Source: Acetobacter thailandicus
GTDB taxonomy: Bacteria > Pseudomonadota > Alphaproteobacteria > Acetobacterales > Acetobacteraceae
Reading direction: 5' to 3'
Assembly: GCF_011516655.1 (NCBI RefSeq)
Contig: NZ_WOSV01000002.1
Coordinates: 124,001-188,000, forward strand
DNA length: 64,000 nucleotides
Part shown: piece by piece, positions 36,511 through 45,975 of the stretch
Layout of the letters: the number at the start of each line of letters is the position of its first letter
Numbering within the stretch: position 1 is the first letter of the stretch
The notes under the pieces: model-generated
Databases searched by the model: none
Seen by the model: the letters and a program-made list of their open reading frames with translations, nothing else
Told to the model about the DNA's origin: nothing
Made by a program: the position numbers and the translations under genes

Positions 36511-37143
36511 ATGACTGAACCGGCATGGCTTCTCTGGGCGCGTGATATTCAGGCTATTTCTCAGACAGGCCTCACTTATGCCAAAGACCCGTTTGACCGC
36601 GAGCGATATGAAACCTTACGTAAGCTTGCCGCACATATCATGGCCACAGGCTGTGATGACTCTGAAGTAAAGATCGCCTCTCTTTTTGCAGGTCAGCAGG
36701 GTTATGCCACGCCTAAACTCGAAGTGCGGGCGGGTATTTTTGATGAGCAGGGGCGTATACTGATGGTACGCGAAATTCTCGATAAAAACCGCTGGACTAT
36801 TCCCGGAGGCTGGGCCGACACAAACTACACACCTGCTCAGAATGCCGCAAAAGAGGTCTTTGAAGAAACAGGTTATGAGGTCAGAATAACCAGACTGGTT
36901 ATGGCACTCGACCGCAGTACGCAGCAGCATATGCCACCTGAGCCCTTCAGTGTTACCAAACTTTTTTTTCTGGGAGAAATTACCGGAGGCCAGCCTGCAA
37001 CCAGCATAGAAACCAGTGAAATACGCTTTTTTGCACAAAACGAAATTCCGGCAAATTTGTCTGAAGGACGTGTCCTGCCAGGACAGATTAATAAACTCTT
37101 CCGCTTTCATACCTGCCCGGATCTGCCGGCAGAATTTGACTAA
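36511..37143 (+). CDS. Nudix hydrolase with N-terminal helical domain
   Basis: Hydrolase of nucleoside-diphosphate derivatives, of the subgroup with an extra N-terminal helical domain (WARDIQAISQTGLTYAKDPF, residues about 8-60). The Nudix box is in IPGGWADTNYTPAQNAAKEV followed by FEETGYEV. The catalytic EE pair is kept. The first conserved Glu of the box is Tyr (in TNYTP) and the conserved Arg is Lys, so substrate or activity may differ. A strong AAGGAGA precedes ATG 36511. The stop overlaps the convergent panE remnant by four bases. Substrates for this group often include ADP-ribose or NADH, but that is not provable here. Confidence 0.85.
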   Translation: MTEPAWLLWARDIQAISQTGLTYAKDPFDRERYETLRKLAAHIMATGCDDSEVKIASLFAGQQGYATPKLEVRAGIFDEQGRILMVREILDKNRWTIPGGWADTNYTPAQNAAKEVFEETGYEVRITRLVMALDRSTQQHMPPEPFSVTKLFFLGEITGGQPATSIETSEIRFFAQNEIPANLSEGRVLPGQINKLFRFHTCPDLPAEFD

Positions 37144-38050
37144 ACCAGTTTTTCCTGAGCCAGCCGTTTTTCAATCATTCTGATAATAACAAGAAGTGTA
37201 AAATTAACCGGTACAGCAATACCATACTCACCGGCTTTTCTCACAATATAGCCATTAATAAACTCAATTTCGGTCGCCCGCCCTTTCATAACATCCTGTG
37301 CAGCTGAAGATTTCTGCGTGGGCATATGCTGTATAATCTGGTGGAGCCTCTGCGTCATATCCGCAGGGAGTGTCACTCCGCAGGCCTGGGCAACAACACG
37401 GCATTCTTCCAGAACCATCTGAATTACAGCACCCGCACCATCTGTTTCCCCAAAAGCCGCATAAGGCATCAGGGTAATGGCCGAAAGGGCATTATATACG
37501 CAGTTTACTGTCAGCTTTTCCCATAATACTGATGGTATATCCTGCGATATCTCAGCCTTCAGGGGGGCTGCACGGTTTAAGGCCGCAGCTGCCAGCCTGC
37601 TCCCCTTGCCGCTTCCCAGCATAATATGATGACCACCACGGTGCACAACGTGGCCAGGTTCAACCCTGTCAACAGCAATATAAAGTGCAGAGGGTAAAAC
37701 CTCGCAGCCAGTCAGCTCACTCAGCTGCGCTGCAGTATCGACACCATTCTGCATACTCAGAATAACAGTATCCTTGCCGAGCAGGCTCAGCACCAGCGGT
37801 GCAGCAGCTGCATTATCTCCGACCTTAACACTGACCAGACCAGATCGGCTACAGGAAGGCACTGACTGTCAGAAACCGCTTTAAGCCGGATAGTGTGTTT
37901 TTTACCACCCTCTTCCAGCAAGATACCACGAGCCTGAATAAGAGCAGCCTGTGCAGGTCGGGTGACCAGCGTCACATCATAGCCTGCCCGCGCCAGGAGG
38001 GCACCGCTATAACATCCTACCGCCCCGGCACCGACAACAGCTATTCTCAC
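37140..38050 (-). pseudogene. panE: 2-dehydropantoate 2-reductase (panE), disrupted by a single-base frameshift
   Basis: Two consecutive minus-strand frames together spell one PanE/ApbA protein of about 303 residues. The first (37787-38050) gives the Rossmann start MRIAVVGAGAVGCYSGALLA and runs to PVADLVW. The second continues with VSVKVGDNAAAAPLVLSLLG and goes through ILSMQNGVDTAAQLSEL and the catalytic-Lys region VLWEKLTVNCVYNALSAITL. Adding one C on the minus strand near 37837-37838 restores DLVLVSVKVGDN, which fits the family length exactly. The C-terminal domain is intact to the stop at 37140. Either the gene is a recent pseudogene or the read carries an error. PanE makes pantoate for coenzyme A. 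Confidence 0.8.
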
Positions 38051-38064
38051 TTTTGACGATCCGG

Positions 38065-39378
38065 CTACGGCACTTCAGCCAGAATGTGACGAAACTGCAT
38101 TTCAAAACGTGCGCGATCCTGTGGCTGTAAACGTACGGTCAGTGTCATACGTTCCTCACCATCTTCACGTTCTGTGACCTCTCCATGCTGATACAACCAG
38201 GCAGAGGCAGCACCTTCAGCCAGAGGGATCTCATAACGCACGAGGATCATAGCCGTTGTGATATGCCTGTCGATCAGAGCCATCAGCTGTGGCAGGCCAT
38301 CACCCGTTATGGCTGAAATCGCAACCGTCTCTTCTGTTTCAGGAAAAGCCTCGGGCCCACCCATAAGGTCGGCTTTGTTCATCACCTCGATAGTACGATT
38401 GCTCCAGTCGGGCTCTATCATCCCACTCTGGGCCATACCATTAAGTACGCCATAAACGTCTTTTTTCTGAGCAGAGCTGTCCGGATGGGCGATATCACGT
38501 ACGTGCAAAATAATATCAGCTTCAGACACTTCTTCCAGCGTTGCGCGAAAGGCAGCTATCAGCTCGGTCGGAAGATCGCTAATGAAGCCCACCGTGTCAG
38601 ACAGGATAACACGCCGGCCAGACGGCAGGGTAATCGCCCGCATCGTCGGGTCGAGCGTTGCAAACAACTGGTCCTGAGCATAAACAGCGGCGCCGGTCAG
38701 GGCATTAAACAATGTCGATTTACCGGCGTTCGTATATCCGACAAGAGCCACAACAGGAAATGGCACTCTCTTGCGGGCCTGCCGGTGCAGCCCCCGGGTG
38801 CGGCGTACCTGCTCGAGTTCTTTTTTTAGCCTGACGATCCGGTCACCGATCATACGACGATCAGCTTCAACCTGTGTCTCACCAGGGCCACCGAGAAAGC
38901 CAAACCCACCACGCTGACGTTCAAGGTGAGTCCATAACCTGACAAGACGTGAGCGCTGGTATTCAAGGTGCGCCAGCTCGACCTGAAGCGTCCCCTCCTT
39001 TGTTGCAGCCCTCGCACCAAAAATATCAAGAATCAGACCAGTACGGTCAATAACTTTACAGCCACATTCACGCTCAAGGTTACGCTGCTGCCCTGGTGTG
39101 AGACGGGCATCAATAACCACAACATCAATACGGTCAGCCTTAACTGCCTCTTTCAGAGATTCAACCTGACCAACACCCAGGAGAGTCGCTGCTCTGCGGG
39201 TGCGCAGCAGTAAAACTGCCTGCCTTACAATAACCAGGTTAATAGAAGCAGCTAACCCCACAGCCTCATCGAGACGTGCTTCAGCGGCTCTGACGTCCTG
39301 CTCCTGAGTGGCACGCAGCCAGGGCAGAATAACAGCGCCGCGTACGGCTGCGGGTTTTGTTTCAGAGGAAGTCGTCAC
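38065..39378 (-). CDS. hflX: Ribosome-associated GTPase HflX
   Basis: GTPase that splits or rescues stalled 70S ribosomes. The N-terminal HflX domain has [39 protein letters not shown] and the [19 protein letters not shown] signature. The G domain has [15 protein letters not shown], a switch region [12 protein letters not shown] and NKAD. Translation probably starts at the GTG at 39378, which overlaps the hfq stop by 17 bases; an ATG at 39432 inside hfq is possible but adds unlikely residues. Adjacent to hfq, as in most Proteobacteria. It ends 14 bases before the panE start. Confidence 0.95.
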   Translation of the reverse strand: MTTSSETKPAAVRGAVILPWLRATQEQDVRAAEARLDEAVGLAASINLVIVRQAVLLLRTRRAATLLGVGQVESLKEAVKADRIDVVVIDARLTPGQQRNLERECGCKVIDRTGLILDIFGARAATKEGTLQVELAHLEYQRSRLVRLWTHLERQRGGFGFLGGPGETQVEADRRMIGDRIVRLKKELEQVRRTRGLHRQARKRVPFPVVALVGYTNAGKSTLFNALTGAAVYAQDQLFATLDPTMRAITLPSGRRVILSDTVGFISDLPTELIAAFRATLEEVSEADIILHVRDIAHPDSSAQKKDVYGVLNGMAQSGMIEPDWSNRTIEVMNKADLMGGPEAFPETEETVAISAITGDGLPQLMALIDRHITTAMILVRYEIPLAEGAASAWLYQHGEVTEREDGEERMTLTVRLQPQDRARFEMQFRHILAEVP

Positions 39379-39646
39379 GCAAAAACATTTCTTTATCAGA
39401 GGATACGGGTTCTTCTGCCGTTTCAAAAACATTCACCGGCACAGAGGGCATAACTGTGCTGATCGCATGTTTATAGATCAGCTGTGTCTGATCATCACGC
39501 TTCAGAAGAACTGTTGTTTCGTCAAACCATGTAATATTACCCTGAAGTTTGACACCATTCACCAGAAAGATTGTCACAGAGGCGCGTGAACGCCTTATCT
39601 GACTTAAAAAAGCATCCTGCACATTGCAGCCAGTTTCTTTTTCCAT
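39362..39646 (-). CDS. hfq: RNA chaperone Hfq
   Basis: Hexameric Sm-like protein that pairs small RNAs with mRNAs. Sm1 is seen in [20 protein letters not shown] and [20 protein letters not shown]; Sm2 ends in [12 protein letters not shown] with the YKHA motif. The conserved Gln and Phe-Asp residues of the proximal RNA site are kept. The C-terminal tail is short and acidic, typical for Alphaproteobacteria. Length 94. It lies between ntrX and hflX. The 65-base upstream spacer contains TATAAT (minus strand, 39673-39678), a possible promoter of its own. Confidence 0.97.
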   Translation of the reverse strand: MEKETGCNVQDAFLSQIRRSRASVTIFLVNGVKLQGNITWFDETTVLLKRDDQTQLIYKHAISTVMPSVPVNVFETAEEPVSSDKEMFLRDDFL

Positions 39647-39672
39647 TTTCAGAGGCCCTGTTCTCTTTTTTT

Positions 39673-39678
39673 ATTATA
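39673..39678 (-). promoter_or_regulatory. Candidate -10 element for hfq
   Basis: A perfect TATAAT on the minus strand lies 27 bases before the hfq start in the only spacer between ntrX and hfq. No good -35 hexamer is seen at the right distance, so this is a weak call. Confidence 0.3.
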
Positions 39679-39711
39679 ACCCTGGAAACATTTTCTTTAT
39701 CATGACAGCTC

Positions 39712-41103
39712 TCATGCTGATCCACGATCTTCTGATGTTACACCAAGTTGTTTCAGTTTGCGATGTAAAGCACTACGCTCCATCCCAACAAAAATCGCTG
39801 TACGACTAATATTTCCCCCAAAACGAAGTAACTGCGCCTGCAGGTACTGTGTCTCGAACATATCACGCGCCTCACGTAACGGCAGGCTCATGACATCTGC
39901 TGAGGCATCGAATTTTAGCAAAGCCGGCGCCCCCTCCCCCACCGTTGAGGGAAGCATTTCTGCACGGATAGGCTCTGTCGTATTTCCCGGCAGCATGATC
40001 AGCACACGCTCCATCAGATTGCGCAGCTCACGAATATTGCCCGGCCACTCATAAGCCTGCAAAGCAGCTACAGCATCGGCAGAAAGCTCACGCTGAGGCA
40101 GCCCTGCAAGCTCTGCAGCCCTGTGCAGAAAAAGCATCGCCAGACCAGGAATATCATCCCGTCGCTCACGCAGGGCCGGCATGCGCAAAGGCACAACAGC
40201 CAGACGATAATACAGGTCCTCACGAAAACGCCCGGCTGTAATGCCGGCCTGGAGGTCACGGTTCGTCGTAGCGAGAACACGAATATCAACTTTCACCCGG
40301 GTGGAACCGCCAACCCGTTCAAAAGTCTGATCCTGCAAGGCTCTGACAATTTTACCCTGTGTTTCGAGCGGCATATCTGCCACCTCGTCAAGCAGCAGAG
40401 TACCGCCATGTGCGCGCTCAAGGACACCGATACGCCGACCGGTACCATCGGCTGCGCCTTCTATGCCAAACAGCTCGCCCTCAAAACGTTCGGGCGCCAT
40501 AGTCGCGCAGTTAAGCACAATAAACGGACCATCAGCACGCCGGGAACGGGCGTGGATCATACGCGCGGCAACCTCTTTGCCCGCACCTGGGGCGCCCGTA
40601 ATCAACACTCTGGAGCCTGTAGGCGCAACACGCTCAATCTGACTTCTGATAGCCGCGATCAGAACGCTGTTGCCAAATAACTCAGCTTCCTGCCCTGCAC
40701 GCAAACGAAGCTCTTCATTCTCTTTGGTAAGACGTGCAGCCTCGATAGCCCGCCGGACAACAACCAGAAGACGATCAGCCTGAAAAGGTTTTTCTATAAA
40801 ATCGTAAGCACCATGCTGAAGAGCTGCAACGGCTGTCTCAATGGTGCCATGACCAGAAATCATAATAACCGGCACTGAAGAATCTTCGGCCTGTAAGAGA
40901 CTGAGAATGCCCAGCCCGTCGAGTTTTGACCCCTGCAACCACACATCCAGAATAACCAGAGCTGGCCTGCGGCTACGAAAAGCCTGAATGGCAGCATCAG
41001 AATTACCTGCGACCCGGGTTGTGTACCCTTCATCTTCAAGAATCCCCTCCACCAGCATTCTGATATCGGGTTCGTCATCAACAATCAGGATTTCATGAGC
41101 CAT
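39712..41103 (-). CDS. ntrX: Two-component response regulator NtrX, lacking the GAFTGA loop
   Basis: Response regulator paired with NtrY. The receiver domain has DDE at 9-11 and the phosphorylation Asp53 (VILDVWLQG), with Lys105. The AAA+ domain has Walker A GAPGAGKE (170-177) and Walker B GGTLLLDEVADMP. Where sigma54 activators carry GAFTGA, this protein has LFGIEGAADGTGRRIGVLER. It keeps LFG but lacks the loop that contacts sigma54. The C-terminal Fis-type helix-turn-helix is seen in GGNISRTAIFVGMERSALHR. It overlaps ntrY by 11 bases. NtrXY respond to nitrogen or redox state in other Alphaproteobacteria. Confidence 0.93.
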   Translation of the reverse strand: MAHEILIVDDEPDIRMLVEGILEDEGYTTRVAGNSDAAIQAFRSRRPALVILDVWLQGSKLDGLGILSLLQAEDSSVPVIMISGHGTIETAVAALQHGAYDFIEKPFQADRLLVVVRRAIEAARLTKENEELRLRAGQEAELFGNSVLIAAIRSQIERVAPTGSRVLITGAPGAGKEVAARMIHARSRRADGPFIVLNCATMAPERFEGELFGIEGAADGTGRRIGVLERAHGGTLLLDEVADMPLETQGKIVRALQDQTFERVGGSTRVKVDIRVLATTNRDLQAGITAGRFREDLYYRLAVVPLRMPALRERRDDIPGLAMLFLHRAAELAGLPQRELSADAVAALQAYEWPGNIRELRNLMERVLIMLPGNTTEPIRAEMLPSTVGEGAPALLKFDASADVMSLPLREARDMFETQYLQAQLLRFGGNISRTAIFVGMERSALHRKLKQLGVTSEDRGSA

Positions 41104-43363
41104 AAGAATCTTTCACCGGTAAAATCAGAGTAGCCACAGTTCCTCTTCCCTCTGCTCGGTCCTGAAGGTGTATAAGACCTCCATGATCTTCCATAATTTT
41201 CTTGACTATTGCCAGCCCCAGCCCTGTCCCTTTGGCCTTATGAGTTACATAAGGTTCAGTCAGACGGTCCCTGTCGCCGGAGGGAAGTCCCGCACCATTA
41301 TCTATCACTAAAATCTCAACCGTTTCTGCTTTCATTTCGATAGCAATACATATCTCACCTGCTCCACCTTCGTCTTCTTCATTATTATCAACATCGCCTT
41401 GTTTTGGCGTCATGGCAATGGCATCTGCCGCATTCTGTAAAAGGTTAATCAAAGCCTGGCTGATCAGACGGCGGTCACAGCGCACAACCGGCCCCCGCTC
41501 AGGCAAAGTGACATTGTAGGTGATTTCTACATGTGCATTACGCTGAAGAATCAAAACCTCACGGATAATACGCGACAAATCCTCATCACGCATGGCTGGC
41601 TGCGGCATACGTGCAAATGCCGAGAACTCATCCACCATCCGCCCGATATCACCGACCTGACGCACTATAGTGTCAGCACATTGCGCAAATGTCTCCGGGT
41701 CAGATGTAATTTCTTTCAGAAAACGACGCTTAAGTCGTTCAGCTGCGAGCTGAATAGGAGTCAGGGGATTCTTGATTTCATGGGCGATACGCCTTGCGAC
41801 ATCCGCCCAGGCGGCTTTACGTTGTGCCTGCTGAAGCGCTGTAATGTCATCAAACGTAATAACGTAACCCTCTGCCACCTGATCACGCATCTCGGCGCCA
41901 ACCCGTACAAGTAATGTACGCCTTTTAGCGGGCGGCCCGATTTGCAGCTCACGTGTAATAACATTTTCTGTCGTGCTGCCCACTTCTGATAAAATCTCAG
42001 AAAATTCAGGCACACGGAGCGAAAGCGGCTCTCCGATCGCATTCATCATATCTGTTTCAAGCAACAGGCTGGCCGCACGGTTAGGCAGCTCAATACGCTG
42101 TTCAACATCAAGGCCGATCACCCCGGCTGACACACCGGACAAAACGGCTTCAGTAAAGCGGCGTCGCTCATTAATCTGACCATAAGCTACCATAAGTTCA
42201 GCACGCTGACTGGCCAGCTGCTCTGTCATGCGGTTAAACGCACGTGAAAGGCTGCTGACCTCATCATCACGGTCTGCCTCAGGCACATGTACGGCAAGAT
42301 CTCCTTCACTGATCCTTCTCGCGGCAAGAATCAGTAAACTCAGTGGCCGGGCAATCTGATTCGCCAGAGCCAGGCCGATCAGGGCCGCAGCAGCCAGGAC
42401 AAGTAATGCAACGAGGGCAAAAATCAGAATAAATGTCAGCTGAATTTTGGCTTTATTGGCATTAAGACGTCTGTAGTCAGCCAGCACCCCTTCTGTCCGG
42501 TGCATATGCTCAAGAATACTCGGATCCACCAGGCGGGTAATAACAAGCATCAGAGCGGGTGTCTGCGAAAGTTCAACCACAGCTCTGACTGTTCGCTGGT
42601 CAGGTGAATCGAGAATAGCCACATCACTGGTCCGCGCCATCGCTGTCGCAGCTGGCGGAGGAAGGTCTTTCTGGTATCCTGTGCGGCTCATCAGCCCGCC
42701 TGCCGCCACAACCTTATTCGTAATCGGGTCATAAACCAGTGCTTCAGTCAAACCACGAATTGTGGCCTGACTATCAAGCATCTCACTCAGTTCGCTGCTA
42801 TTTTGCAAAAGGTTCATACCATTTGCAGTCAGCTCATTTTGTGCGCTGGTAATATAGTTTGCCAGAGAAAATGCATCGGTGCGGATATTGGCATTATGTT
42901 CTTTAAGGTAGCCCCGCGAGACTTCGAGTGCCTCATTCAGTGCTGTATTTACACGGTCGGAAAACCAGATCTGAATACCAAAATGAAAAAATAAAGTTGC
43001 AAAAATCCCGACAACCAGTGTTGGTGCAACAGCAACAATACCAAATAACGTTACAAGCCTGACATGCAGGCGCGCTCCTGCCAGCCCTTTGCGATGTTCC
43101 ATCAGCATGGGGCCGGCACGCATCAGTAAAGCCGCCAGTAGCAGACATAAAACAAAAGCGTTGAGAATAACGACAAGCGGCTCAATGACCATATAGTGCC
43201 CAAGGGACATGCCCGCAGACAGCACCACAAATGTCGCAAGCCCCAGGACAAGAGCCAGAGCTGCAAGCGTCAGAGCAACGCTTTTCCGTTCAAGAGAGCG
43301 CAAAAGCCATATGAGGCGCGTTTTAAGCAGCCATTCATGACAATGAGAGAGCCACTGTTTCAT
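41093..43363 (-). CDS. ntrY: Sensor histidine kinase NtrY
   Basis: Membrane histidine kinase partner of NtrX. The order is: hydrophobic N-terminal segments (about 30-120), a periplasmic or extracytoplasmic part, another helix pair near 310-335, a HAMP domain (ARPLSLLILAARRISEGDLA), a PAS-like domain, and the kinase core. The H-box RIAHEIKNPLTPIQLAAERL has the His intact. N-, G1- (VIDNGAGLPSGDRDRL) and G2-boxes (KGTGLGLAIVKKI) are complete. So, unlike NtrB in the same cluster, this kinase looks fully functional. Length 756 is typical. It starts 9 bases after the ntrC stop. Confidence 0.95.
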   Translation of the reverse strand: MKQWLSHCHEWLLKTRLIWLLRSLERKSVALTLAALALVLGLATFVVLSAGMSLGHYMVIEPLVVILNAFVLCLLLAALLMRAGPMLMEHRKGLAGARLHVRLVTLFGIVAVAPTLVVGIFATLFFHFGIQIWFSDRVNTALNEALEVSRGYLKEHNANIRTDAFSLANYITSAQNELTANGMNLLQNSSELSEMLDSQATIRGLTEALVYDPITNKVVAAGGLMSRTGYQKDLPPPAATAMARTSDVAILDSPDQRTVRAVVELSQTPALMLVITRLVDPSILEHMHRTEGVLADYRRLNANKAKIQLTFILIFALVALLVLAAAALIGLALANQIARPLSLLILAARRISEGDLAVHVPEADRDDEVSSLSRAFNRMTEQLASQRAELMVAYGQINERRRFTEAVLSGVSAGVIGLDVEQRIELPNRAASLLLETDMMNAIGEPLSLRVPEFSEILSEVGSTTENVITRELQIGPPAKRRTLLVRVGAEMRDQVAEGYVITFDDITALQQAQRKAAWADVARRIAHEIKNPLTPIQLAAERLKRRFLKEITSDPETFAQCADTIVRQVGDIGRMVDEFSAFARMPQPAMRDEDLSRIIREVLILQRNAHVEITYNVTLPERGPVVRCDRRLISQALINLLQNAADAIAMTPKQGDVDNNEEDEGGAGEICIAIEMKAETVEILVIDNGAGLPSGDRDRLTEPYVTHKAKGTGLGLAIVKKIMEDHGGLIHLQDRAEGRGTVATLILPVKDSYGS

Positions 43364-43372
43364 CAGAGAGTA

Positions 43373-44797
43373 TCAGCCCGGAAACCGGATAACAGGGATT
43401 TCAAGCTCTCGTATTTTTTTACGCAGTGTATTGCGGTTAAGCCCCAGCATTGTAGCAGCCTTTATCTGATTACCGCGCGTTTCGGCTAATGTCAGCTGAA
43501 TAAGAGGTTTCTCTACCTCTGAAATAACCCGCGCATATAAGTCATTCACAGGCACTCCCTCCCGTTCAGCTTTCAGATAATGCAGGATATAACCTGAAAT
43601 GACATCTGAAAATGACCCATTATCATCAGATGCATTTATTTCGTCCCCCGTATTATTCAGCGTTTCTGAAAGTGCTGCTTCAACAATATCGCGGGTAATC
43701 ATATCATCCGGGTAAAGTGTCAGAATACGGCGGACAACATTTTCAAGCTCACGCACGTTACCAGGCCAGTGTAACCCCTGCAAACACGCAAGCGCCTGCG
43801 TATCGAGTTCAGACGACTGGTTTTCTGACTGATAACGGGCAAAGAAATACGCCACAAGCGATGCTATATCTTCAGCCCGTTCACGCAACGGCGGCAAATA
43901 AACAGGAACGACATTAAGCCTGTAATATAAATCCTCACGAAACAGGCCGCTTCGCACAGCCTGACGCAGATCATAACGCGTAGCTGTAATAACCTGAGTA
44001 TATCCCGCGGCATGGGATAAACCCGCTGCCGATGCGGCTTCCTGCTCATGCAAAAACTGTAAAAGACCAAGCTGAAACTCTGAAGGAATTTCACTGACTT
44101 CATCAACAAATAAGGTGCCGCCCGTTGCCTGTTTCAGGCAGTCACGCCAGTCGCCATCCTCACTTTTGCAGAGCTCTGAGCTTCCGGCTAAAGATAAGAC
44201 TGTTTTATTAACCGTGACAAACGGCTTATCTCTGCGCGCACTGTTATCATGCATCAGGCGTGCCAGAAGTGCCTTACCTGTGCCGCTTTCACCCGTGATA
44301 ACAACAGGCAGACCTGACATTTTAAGCCGGCTTATCATCTGACGCACATTTTTGATGGCTGCAGATTCTCCAACCAGTCTCTGTTCGGGCAGATTATCGC
44401 CAGAAGACACATCACCCGCTGATAATGCCGGAGATAAAAGTGCCGACCTGACTGCCTTAAGCATATGCTCAAGATCAAAAGGCTTAACAAGATAATCAGC
44501 TACACCACATTGTGCCATCTGCACGGCTGTCATTGCCGACTGGCTTGAGCCTATAGCAATAAGCGGCAGATCAGGGCGAGCGGCCCTGATACGCTTCAGA
44601 AGCGTCAGATCACTCGCGTCAGGCAAAGTCACATCAGCGATAACAAGATCACCCTCTCCGTCCTCTGCCCACTGCAGAACAAGAGTTGCATCAGAGGAAA
44701 ACTGCACCTGATATCCGGCCCGACCCAGAGCCTGCCCCAGAACGGTACGAACTGAGCTGTTATCATCTGCAATAAGAATGGTGGGAAGAGAAGGCAT
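43373..44797 (-). CDS. ntrC: Nitrogen regulation response regulator NtrC, lacking the GAFTGA loop
   Basis: NtrC-type regulator. The receiver keeps Asp11/Asp12, Asp55 (LVIADVTLPD) and Lys105, so it can probably still be phosphorylated. The AAA+ domain has Walker A GESGTGKA (169-176) and Walker B GGTLFVDEVSEIP. In the place of ELFG-x-GAFTGA it reads SSELCKSEDGDWRDCLKQ (about 207-223), with the sigma54-contact loop absent. The Fis-type DNA-binding domain is intact (NQIKAATMLGLNRNTLRKKI). Rhodobacter capsulatus NtrC also lacks GAFTGA and works with sigma70, which is a known precedent. It follows ntrB by 54 bases. Confidence 0.92.
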   Translation of the reverse strand: MPSLPTILIADDNSSVRTVLGQALGRAGYQVQFSSDATLVLQWAEDGEGDLVIADVTLPDASDLTLLKRIRAARPDLPLIAIGSSQSAMTAVQMAQCGVADYLVKPFDLEHMLKAVRSALLSPALSAGDVSSGDNLPEQRLVGESAAIKNVRQMISRLKMSGLPVVITGESGTGKALLARLMHDNSARRDKPFVTVNKTVLSLAGSSELCKSEDGDWRDCLKQATGGTLFVDEVSEIPSEFQLGLLQFLHEQEAASAAGLSHAAGYTQVITATRYDLRQAVRSGLFREDLYYRLNVVPVYLPPLRERAEDIASLVAYFFARYQSENQSSELDTQALACLQGLHWPGNVRELENVVRRILTLYPDDMITRDIVEAALSETLNNTGDEINASDDNGSFSDVISGYILHYLKAEREGVPVNDLYARVISEVEKPLIQLTLAETRGNQIKAATMLGLNRNTLRKKIRELEIPVIRFPG

Positions 44798-44851
44798 AAA
44801 AGTTCAGACACTCAGTATTTTATATTTTCATCGTCACGATAGCAAAAAAAA

Positions 44852-45949
44852 CTACTTTTGCGACTCTGAAGCTGCAGGCAGGTAGATTTTAATTTTTGTG
44901 AAGTTATGACGACTTTCTACGTCTATCATGCCCCCGTGATCATCTGTGACCTTACTGGCATAGGCCAGATGTAAGCCGTAATCACCCGCCTCTTTATCTG
45001 AAAATGGTTCAAATAAATGGTTGCGCGTTGTCTCGCAAACGCCGGCTCCCGTATCACACACACTCACCACCAGGGGCAAATGCCGCCAGCGCGACGTGCC
45101 GGGCAAAATACGTCCGACCCCGGGCTCATAGCGTGTCTCGAAAATAATTTTTCCGGCACCCTTATTGCGCCTGACAGACTCAGCAGCATTTTTTAAAAGA
45201 TTCAGAAACATCCGTTCAAACTGATCACGACTTCCCCAGACATAAGGCAAAGACGGGTCATAATGCTCTGAGATTATAATTTCAGCCGCAAAATCTTTCA
45301 CTGCCAGCTGTCGCACATGTTCAAGAATACGATGTACATTAACAAGCCGGTATTCAGATGATGTTTCAGTAAATGCCGACAAACGCTCGACAAGAGCGTC
45401 AATCCGGTCAACATCATCGCAAATCAGCTTTGTCAGCTTCACATCTGTTGCAGCAACATTTTCTGACAAAAGCTGGGCTGCTCCTCTAATCCCGGAAAGA
45501 GGATTACGTACCTCCTGCACCAGCACATCTGCCAGACCCGAAATACTACGGGCGGCCGAGCGCAAAAGCGTTTGCTGATCGAGATTCCTCACCATCGGAG
45601 ACGTATGAAACGTCAGCACTACCGCCCCCTCACGGTCGGGCACATCCGAAGCAAATACTGTAACGCCTTCATAATGAAAACGGTGAGAATGAAAGGTCAG
45701 GTCATACTCTGTAATTCTGCAATGCTCTCTGCGTAACGCTGCAACGAGTTCTAACAGAGGATGATCCTGCCCTGTCAGCTCCTGCAGCGTCCGCTGACAA
45801 AGCTGACGACGCGAGGTTGCAAAAAACTCTTCTGCTGCTGCGTTAGCAAACGTTATCTCGTTCTCTGCTCCCACCTCAAGCAAAGGAACGGGCATAACAT
45901 CAAGAAGATAGGCAGCTTCAGCAGGCGTTCTGATCTGGTCTCCGGCCAT
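44852..45949 (-). CDS. ntrB: Nitrogen sensor NtrB-like, with His to Gln in the H-box and degenerate G2 box
   Basis: Cytoplasmic NtrB-type sensor with a PAS domain (about residues 14-115), DHp helices and an ATPase domain. The H-box is recognisable as NtrB from NPLSGIRGAAQLL, but the phospho-accepting His is Gln145 (VLVQEVRNPLSG, codon at 45515-45517). The N-box Asn is kept (FLNLLKNAAES) and so is G1 (SVCDTGAGV). The G2 box, normally GTGLGLAL, reads AGDYGLHLAYASK. It probably cannot autophosphorylate in the usual way, and could act as a phosphatase or an ATP/PII-sensing scaffold. Position between dusB and ntrC confirms the identity. Confidence 0.9.
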   Translation of the reverse strand: MAGDQIRTPAEAAYLLDVMPVPLLEVGAENEITFANAAAEEFFATSRRQLCQRTLQELTGQDHPLLELVAALRREHCRITEYDLTFHSHRFHYEGVTVFASDVPDREGAVVLTFHTSPMVRNLDQQTLLRSAARSISGLADVLVQEVRNPLSGIRGAAQLLSENVAATDVKLTKLICDDVDRIDALVERLSAFTETSSEYRLVNVHRILEHVRQLAVKDFAAEIIISEHYDPSLPYVWGSRDQFERMFLNLLKNAAESVRRNKGAGKIIFETRYEPGVGRILPGTSRWRHLPLVVSVCDTGAGVCETTRNHLFEPFSDKEAGDYGLHLAYASKVTDDHGGMIDVESRHNFTKIKIYLPAASESQK

Positions 45950-45975
45950 TCCCGTTCACACAGCCTGCATCATGC

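Noticed and set aside
37835..37845. Repeated CTGGT in the panE break as a possible phase-variation tract
   Set aside because: Only two copies are present, and a single missing C restores the family length and sequence exactly, whereas removing a 5-base copy would shorten the conserved loop by two residues.
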